A stretch of 64,000 nt of DNA, taken from contig NC_053205.1 of the NCBI RefSeq assembly GCF_905163445.1, positions 2,976,001 to 3,040,000 of the forward strand, given 5' to 3'. The position numbers and the translations under genes are program-made. This stretch comes from Pararge aegeria (lineage: Eukaryota; Arthropoda; Insecta; Lepidoptera; Nymphalidae). Within the stretch, counting starts at the first letter, position 1; each line of letters opens with the position of its first letter. The notes below the pieces were generated by a model, which was given only the letters and a program-made list of their open reading frames with translations, had not been told where the DNA came from and did no database searches. Below, piece after piece: positions 57,096 through 64,000 of this stretch.

Positions 57096-57337
57096 AAAAT
57101 AAAGTGGAAAGATGTGTATTTAAGTTAACTTAGTAAATTAATATCTTAGTAAACTCACACACGCACAATCATACACACAATCATCGGAGACAACAATTTA
57201 AGGAGAGCACTGCCGCCTGTAATACAGGTTTTTACCTAAATCAGGGACAGTAGATTTTAAATTGCGCCATTACATACATTTAGTACATTACACACCGATA
57301 TAATTTGTGAGGTACGAATTTGTTTGTAATTATAAAT

Positions 57338-57597
57338 AAATAAAATATAAATATACTACGACAATACACACATCGCAACCTAGCCCCAAAGTAAGCGTAG
57401 CTTGTGTTATGGTTACTAAGATGACTGATGAATATTTTTATGAATTATATATACATAAATACTTAGAAAATACATATAAACACCCAGACACTGAAAAACA
57501 CTTAATGCTCATCACACAAACATTTTCCAGTTGTGGGAATCCACGACCTTGGACTCAGAAAGCAGGGTCGCTGCCCACTGCGCCAGTCGGCCGTCAT
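57338..57597 (-). mobile_element. tRNA-derived SINE
   Basis: GACTGGCGCAGTGGGCAG head on the minus strand; a few bases of the B box are deleted. Confidence 0.75.
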
Positions 57598-57875
57598 AAT
57601 AATTACTAAAATACATAAATGTTATAATAATTATGTTATATTAATTCTTGTGAATAAACTATTTTATTATTATTATTATATGTGGGAAACTTTTACAAAT
57701 GTAAGGTTACTTGAATTATCGTCACAGATAAATGCCGTTCTAAGCTAGATTGTCTATACGAGATGATATGCAAATCAATAAAATGAATCTAGAAACTATA
57801 AAAGAACTTAGTCGTCAATCCTTTTGACAAAAACAGTCATGGATTTGGTGTCCGATTCACGGCCGAATGACAACT

Positions 57876-58506
57876 GGAAAATGTTTGTGTGATGAACATG
57901 AATGTTTATCAGTGTCTGGGTGTTTATATGTATATTACAAGTAATTATGTATATTATTCATAAAAATATTCATCAGTTATCTTAGTACCCATAACACAAG
58001 CTACGCTTACTTTGGGACTAGATGGCGGTGTGTGTATTGTAATATATTTATTTATTTATTTATATTTATATTTATTATTAATTCCTACTAATATTGTAAA
58101 TGTGAATGTAAGTTTGTTTGTTACGCTTTCACGCGAAAACTACTGAGCGATCTTCATGAAACTTTGTACACATATTCTTGGAAGTGTTAGAAGTAATATA
58201 GGATACTTTTTATCCCGACATTAAGCTCGGTTCCTCTGGGAGAGGGGATGAAAGTGTTTGACGATTTTACACCATAACTCCGATAAATTAAAACCGATTC
58301 AACTAATTATTTTTGTACTGTAGAAATTATAATATGTGTTTAATTTTCTCCAAACTTTGTGTAGATCTGAATGCGGTTGGAGATAGAGGACAGAACTCCT
58401 TATTCAAGGCTTAGCTATACTGAATACTTTAATTTTTTTTAGAACTACAACTAAATTGAATGAACCACATCAAGAAACAAAATCAAACGCAGACAAAGTC
58501 GCGGGC
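57876..58506 (+). mobile_element. SINE followed by Helitron-like family 1 element
   Basis: 57,876-58,078 SINE body and tail; 58,082-58,506 from TTCCTACTAATATTGTAAAT to ACAAAGTCGCGGGC, with the CTAG end lost. Confidence 0.7.
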
Positions 58507-59245
58507 GGTAGTATTTGATAAGGCGGTGCTGCCACGTTGGAAAGTTGGAAGAACTGGCGACTAAAGCGACGTGGGGATAAAAAAGAAAAAGGAGAGGAAA
58601 GAAAAGATGGCGCGGAAAGTGACATCGGTCGTTTGGGATTACTTGGCGAGATTTTAAAAGGAAAAAGGAAAACGGGAAAGGAATTTATTAGCAAAAGAGT
58701 AATTATTTTAAGACTTTAAAGTGGAAGTATATTGTTTGCGTAATCGACAAATTATATGTTAGTGTATGATTCTGACATTGGTTTTTTATTTGGACCGGAG
58801 TCTTTTTACACAAATAAACACTCATTATCAAGACGCTGGTCCTCTCGTTACACCTTACCTTTTATCCCGATTCCTTAAGTAGTTCCCGAGGGAAAATTGA
58901 AAATAGTTTACGAGCTAAGCCGCGGGCCTATGCTATGGAAAAGAACATGTACTTTCTATACCGATCTCGCAAATAGTTTCCGTGATGGGATTAAGAGTTA
59001 TTAACGAGCGAAGCTTTAGAAACAATTCTGAAAGGCACGAAGTCGCGGACAGAAGCTAGTCTATAAATCTATATATATATATATATAAAAGAAGTTGTGT
59101 TAGTAACACCATTTGTAACTCAAGAATGTTCCAGCCGATCAATTTTAGGATTTCTCTTAGACCGGAATTGGATTATAAGTATTAAAATATAACATTCATC
59201 AAAAAAAAAGGATCCGCGGTACGAAGTAAGCCGGGACAGCTAGTA
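58507..59245 (+). other. Unclassified segment plus two Helitron-like ends
   Basis: 58,507-58,855 has a purine-rich stretch (AAGAAAAAGGAGAGGAAAG) and ends CTCTCGTTACA, possibly LTR-derived. A Helitron-like end is at 59,035-59,059, and a family 3 element at 59,068-59,243. Confidence 0.4.
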
Positions 59246-59269
59246 ATTTCATAAAATTAAAAAAAAAAA

Positions 59270-59645
59270 ACAAAATTCAATATTCATTTATTTCAAGTAG
59301 GCGTGGTTTAGCACTTTTGAAACGCCAAGTCTGTCTGTTTGTAGTAAGTGACTCTACCACCGGTTCGGAAGGCAGATTCCACCGAGAAGAGCCGGCAAGA
59401 AACTTACTCGTAGCAGATTGCTCTTTTCCAACAACATTTGCCTGGTGTGAGGCTTCGGCCGTGGCTAGTTACCACTTTACTGACAAAGACGTGCCGTTAA
59501 GCGATTTAGTGTTCCGGTGCGATGGCGCGCAGAAACCGATTAGGGATTAGTATGACTACCATAATCCCTAACAGGTTAGCCCGCTACCTTAGACTGCATC
59601 ATCTTAACACCAGATGAGATTGCAGTAACTTGTAGTGGAATAAAA
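59270..59645. mobile_element. LINE 3' end (-) and SINE tail (+)
   Basis: 59,270-59,430 contains CACTTTTGAAACGCCAAGTC; 59,455-59,645 contains ACCGATTAGGGATTAG and CAGGTTAGCCCGCTACC. Confidence 0.6.
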
Positions 59646-59799
59646 AATAAATAAAAAAAAGAACTGTTTCTCGTGCTTTAGAATTTTTCTATCTTGGGAG
59701 ACGAGCCTTGTCGTTAAGGAATCCATCAATCGTGGAATTACCACTTTGATGAATTACATGTTTATAAAAACTAGCGACCTATGGCTCTGAAACATGGTC

Positions 59800-60200
59800 G
59801 TTAACTATGGGCCTCATAAGAAGGCTCAGAGTCACTCAGCGGGCGACGGAGAGAGCTATGCTCGGAGTATCTCTACGCGATCAAATCAGAAATGTGGAGA
59901 TTCGTAGAAGAACCAGAGTTACCGACATAGATCAACGAGTCGCGAAGCTGAAGTGGCAATGGGCCGGGCACATAGTTCGGAGAAAGGATGGACGTTGGGG
60001 TCCCAAGGTGCTGGAATGGCAGCCCCGAACTGGTAAGCGCAGCGTTGGTCGGCCCCCAACGAAGTGGACAGGCGACATTATGCGCGTCGCAGGAAGCTGG
60101 ATCCAAGCGGCTCAGAACCGTGGAACTTGGAACTCCCTACAAAAGACCTATGTCCAGCAGTGGACGTCTATCGGTTGATGTGATGATGATGACGATGAAA
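59800..60200 (+). mobile_element. RTE-type LINE C-terminus, open frame to stop
   Basis: A 123-codon frame codes GLIRRLRVTQRATERAMLGV, KLKWQWAGHIVRRKDGRWGP, GRPPTKWTGDI, and stops. The TGATG-rich tail (TGATGTGATGATGATGACG) is typical of RTE 3' ends. Confidence 0.85.
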
Positions 60201-60202
60201 AA

Positions 60203-60411
60203 CTAGCGGACCCTCGCGACTTCGTCCGCGTATGAGTCAATCGAGAAGCTAGAAAAGATCTGATACTAACATCATAAAAATCGTGGCTAGCTGTGTACCT
60301 ACTATTATTTCACGTGGTATACCGAGTTAGTAAGTTGTCATTATTTAAGTTAATACATAAATACATACCATCCATCCTCACAAACTTTCGCATTTATAAT
60401 ATTAGTAAGAT
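60203..60411 (-). mobile_element. Helitron-like element
   Basis: CTAGCGGACCCTCGCGACTT ... CATTTATAATATTAGTAAGA. Confidence 0.6.
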
Positions 60412-60413
60412 GG

Positions 60414-61945
60414 TACGCATGTGTTAGGAAATAGGGAATTACAGCACTTTATCTATGATAAACCCGATGATTATATTAAATATATCAACAAATCATAGTT
60501 TGTATACTCATTGATAATGTATTGAAAATAGAATAATGGACTTTAGTAGACTGTCAAAGAAAAGTATAGGATCTATGGCGGGTGACGCGAGTTTGACAAG
60601 ATAGATTGGCGGTAAAGAAAAGTTAGCTTGGAAGAAGGCACTGTCTCCCATATCCTCTTCTCTTGCCCTAAACTCCTTCATCCCCTCTATGATGTTCTCC
60701 CAGTCCAAGTTCCTCGTCCTCTAAATGTTGAGTGTCTGTTAATGTCTGTGTTTAGCCCATTCTGTAGATTCCTATGTAAATATGTTAAGTGTAATAATAT
60801 TAAGTTGTAAATATATATGTAAGAACCTTCCTATCTCCTAAACTAACATTCTAATTATCTGTTTTTCTGTTGGAAATTAACTCATAAAGGAGAAGCAAAA
60901 AATCTGCTACTTATTTAAATGCGTCAAGATTAAAATTTGGTCTTCCTCATATTTCACCGATCATTCTCAAAAGCGTGTCTCCTCCATACCACGTGACATT
61001 GGCGAAGTAAATCGTACCCAATTGGTACAAACGCAAGCAGTTAAAAAAAAAAAAAAAAAGAAAAGTTAGGACGGATTTAAAGTAATGAAATGAGAAAAGG
61101 ATATTAAGTAAAGTATTGTGGATAGAACGTTACAAATTGTGAATAGATGATTTATAATGGAAACGATAAACGTAACGAAATATTGTTGTGGCGGAAAAAG
61201 AGTCGTATATACTGGTGATGGAGTTGAGATTAGTTGTTAAAAGTTGTTGGTACTATGGTTGTACCTGATGTTGCATCAGATAAGTATATCTCATCGTTTG
61301 GGTTTTTTATTGGTATATGGAGCCCTAGCATTATTTTACACACAGTTTATGTAGCAGAGGTTGCTCTATACAAACAACTTGTTCCAAAAGTCCTGATGTT
61401 ATAAGTGATCATAGTAGTCATGTTTGACCTGTCTTATATGTCTTGTATAAAAGGGCTTAGCCATATAACATATGACAATGTTGTAATTGTGTTTATAAGT
61501 CTTGTTTTAATTGATTGAATAAAAGAGCAACTGTAGAGTTTCTTGCCAGTGGTCTTCTCTGCCGAAGACAGCATTCCGAACTGGTAGTAGAGTCATTTGA
61601 AGGTAACAAGTAATATGAATTATAGAGAAGCTTAATATACAGTATTAGAGTCAGTCCAGTTGTTTTATTTCACTCCTTGGGAAGTCAGGTTTATAGAGTA
61701 CAGACCCACAACACTGCTCTAAAGCAGGTTGGTGGGCTTTAAAGATGTCTTTTATAAAATGAATACTTTAATAGGAAGGAAGAATAATAGTCATGAGAAT
61801 AAATGATTACTGCTAAGTAACTAGGTATTTAGCTTCAATAATACTGTTAATTAATGAAAGATCTAAGTGCCATCCTGAACATTGTGGGTATTGCAGTGAA
61901 TATCTGAATACCTTGGTCTTCCATTCTTTATATTTTTTTAGCACA
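60414..61945 (+). mobile_element. Dispersed element, copy 2, with a LINE inserted
   Basis: Collinear with 49,556-50,616. A 5'-truncated LINE (60,627-61,052; GTVSHILFSCPKLLHPLYDV, then a poly(A) run) is inserted between AAAGAAAAGTTAG repeats. Confidence 0.8.
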
Positions 61946-62112
61946 TGCATTCGATCGTTGTACCATATGCCTTGCGACTTTCTGGTATCTGCGAAGAGTT
62001 ATGTCCTTTATCTCCGACAATATTTATCAAATCTTCATTAAAACGACAATAGATGCTTGATATTATAAACTTTCAAATAAAAAAAGAATTATCCAAATTT
62101 AACGGAGCTATG

Positions 62113-62500
62113 AAGTAAAATTGAATGAATGAATGAATGAATGCACTTTTATTGTACACCAAAGAAACAAAAAGTAGTTACAAAGATATAAATACAATCA
62201 AGAGAGTACAATTTGGTGGCCTTATCGCTACATAGCGATTTCTTCCAGGCAACCAATGGCGTAAAAGGAAAAAACGTAGAAAAGAGGTAGGTGGTCAAAA
62301 TTGATAAAAGTTTTCATCCCGTTTCCCGGAGGAAACTTATTGTTTATCGGGATAAAAAGTATCCTATATGTTGAACCGGAATACCAGCTACCACTATACC
62401 AAATTTTATTTAAATCCGTTCAGTAGTTTTCACGTGATGCCCGGACAGACAGACAGACAAAAATTAAATATAAATCTGTTTTAGACTCAGTATCGATTAT
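62113..62500 (-). mobile_element. LINE 3' end and Helitron-like interior
   Basis: 62,113-62,290 matches 2,140-2,350 (CACTTTTATTGTACACCAAA); 62,300-62,500 resembles a Helitron interior (CCCGGACAGACAGACAGAC). Confidence 0.5.
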
Positions 62501-62864
62501 AAAGCATCCCCCGTTCAAAATTTTCGAAATATATTAAATGTACAGAAATCTTCCGGTTACAGTTTTATTATACGAGTAAGTATAGAGATAAGAGCTTTTT
62601 ATTTTATTAGCCACAAGCTAAGTATGGATAATTGAAAATTGCGTCATTGTCAGCTAGTCGACGACGCTGACATTTGCGATAAGTATGACATAACCAAATC
62701 ACAGACAAAATGCGAACTAATCACTAAAACTGATCTTGAATACAGGAAATAAAATACTAGTGAGATTGGTAATTCCAATAACTACATAAACGTAAGATAA
62801 ACAATAATTATATAGCTGTAGTTCGTTCTAATTATACCTTTTGCACTGTTTTTTAATCTTATAT

Positions 62865-63065
62865 CTTTAAACGAGCAATTCTTGTATATATTTAATTGGA
62901 ATCTCGGAATCGGCTTCAACGAATTTCATGAAATTTAGTATACTGAGGGTTTCGGGGGCAATAAATCGATCTAGCTAGATTTCATTTTTAGAAAATGTAA
63001 TTTTATTCGTGTTTTTCGGTTATAACCGATTTGGTGCAGACGACGTTGCACGGGTCAGCTAGTTA
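62865..63065 (+). mobile_element. Helitron-like element (family 2)
   Basis: Ends GACGTTGCACGGGTCAGCTAG. Confidence 0.6.
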
Positions 63066-63104
63066 GTTATTACGTACGTTTTTATTTTCAAGTTTACATA
63101 AATA

Positions 63105-63376
63105 CAAGATGTGCCCTGCGGCTTCGCCCGCGTAATTTTGGGAGACAGCGTGCTGCTACACAGTCTACACCTATATCATATATGAGATTTTGAGATTTTA
63201 TTTACAAACACTTTTTTATCTTACGTAATATTTTTTTTTCAATGAGAAGTATACTATGTTATTTTCTAATACCTCCAAAAATATGAATAAAAAGTTTCAT
63301 GAACAACGGTTTAGTAGTTTTCGGGTGAAAGCGTAACAAACAAACTTACATTCACATTTATAATATTAGCAGGGAT
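63105..63376 (-). mobile_element. Helitron-like element (family 1)
   Basis: Minus strand from TCCCTGCTAATATTATAAAT to GCGGGCGAAGCCGCAGGGCA. 63,377-63,775 has a G-rich stretch near 63,670 and no feature that I can name. Confidence 0.6.
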
Positions 63377-63775
63377 ATTTTAGTTTAAATTTATAGTAAG
63401 TATTCGTTTTACTGCTCCATTTTTATCATTTATATTTTTGTTTTTTTTTTTCGATTGTTTTTTGTTTCTTATGCTTAGTTTATTATTTAAATAAAATATT
63501 GAAATGTGGTCGGTGGATGACTACGTGAGTTAAATCTCATCCAATCTTACGTTGGGGGTCTCGGCAAATATCACGCAATTCTTTTTCCTGATTGAAACAA
63601 AAAAAATTATACTTTTTTGGCCCGTTAACGTAAGAAACCCAAATTTTGAAACATCTCACGTGAGATTGGGGGATGGGGGAGGGGGTTGAATAAAATCTCA
63701 CGACATCTCATCAGCGGGGGGAGGGAGGGAGACAAAAAAACACCTGACGTAATTTATATACGGGGGCGTCCCTCA

Positions 63776-63900
63776 TAGAATAGAATAGAAAAACTTTATT
63801 GCAACACAACACAAAAGGAAAAATACAAGGCAATAAGTAATAGTACTTAGGGTGCAAAGGCGGCCTTATCACTTAAAGTGATCTTCTAAAGGCAACCTGA
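63776..63900 (-). mobile_element. LINE 3'-end fragment
   Basis: TAGAATAGAATAGAAAAACT, TTATTGCAACAC; also near 26,810. Confidence 0.5.
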
Positions 63901-64000
63901 GCATACGAGGCCGATAAAAAAGTGGAAAGTGGATGGTGCATAAACTATGTTACAAAAAAAACTTACATGAACATACATACTACCGATATAAACTTATATA

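Noticed and set aside
58507..58720. Lys/Glu-rich frame on the plus strand
   Set aside because: A purine-rich stretch is open by composition; no splice structure or family likeness.

Overview
The window looks like a piece of a lepidopteran (moth or butterfly) chromosome. It is AT-rich, has small exons in long introns, and is crowded with the repeat types usual in that order: tRNA-headed SINEs read as '...GGTTCGATTCCCA...', Helitron-like elements that begin TC and end CTAG, jockey/CR1/RTE-type LINE fragments, and several MITE families. I cannot name the species.

Two real protein-coding genes can be built by hand, both on the minus strand and both modular serine proteases of the modSP/HP14 type, the family that starts the extracellular proteolytic cascades for Toll signalling and prophenoloxidase activation in insects. 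Almost every short ORF in the window is an exon of these two genes or transposon debris.

MSP-A (54,880 to 31,465, ten exons, complete, 467 aa) has a signal peptide, an acidic linker, a sushi/CCP domain, a wonton-type six-Cys domain and an S1 protease domain. It has no LDLa repeats. It keeps His251/Asp306/Ser408 but has lost both partners of two protease disulfides. MSP-B (22,403 to beyond base 1, fourteen exons seen, 704 aa to the window edge) has a signal peptide, a basic linker, four LDLa repeats (one lacking a disulfide), a sushi domain, a wonton domain, an unusual 118-residue Asn-rich linker and a canonical S1 domain. Its catalytic Ser702 is coded by bases 1-34. Its C-terminus lies outside the window.

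The shared exons have the same phases, and three pairs have identical lengths (209, 162 and 177 nt). The genes are therefore tandem paralogues. The LDLa block of MSP-B is bounded by phase-2 introns, so it can be lost or gained without a frameshift.

Layout: 1-22.4 kb is MSP-B with repeat-filled introns; 22.4-31.3 kb is intergenic; 31.3-54.9 kb is MSP-A, with an antisense H2A.Z-type processed pseudogene in intron 6 and a 120-bp minisatellite in intron 5; 54.9-64 kb is a transposon graveyard with no gene that I can support. The most interesting non-coding structure is how closely repeats press on splice sites and how many insertions are nested, which gives a relative chronology.
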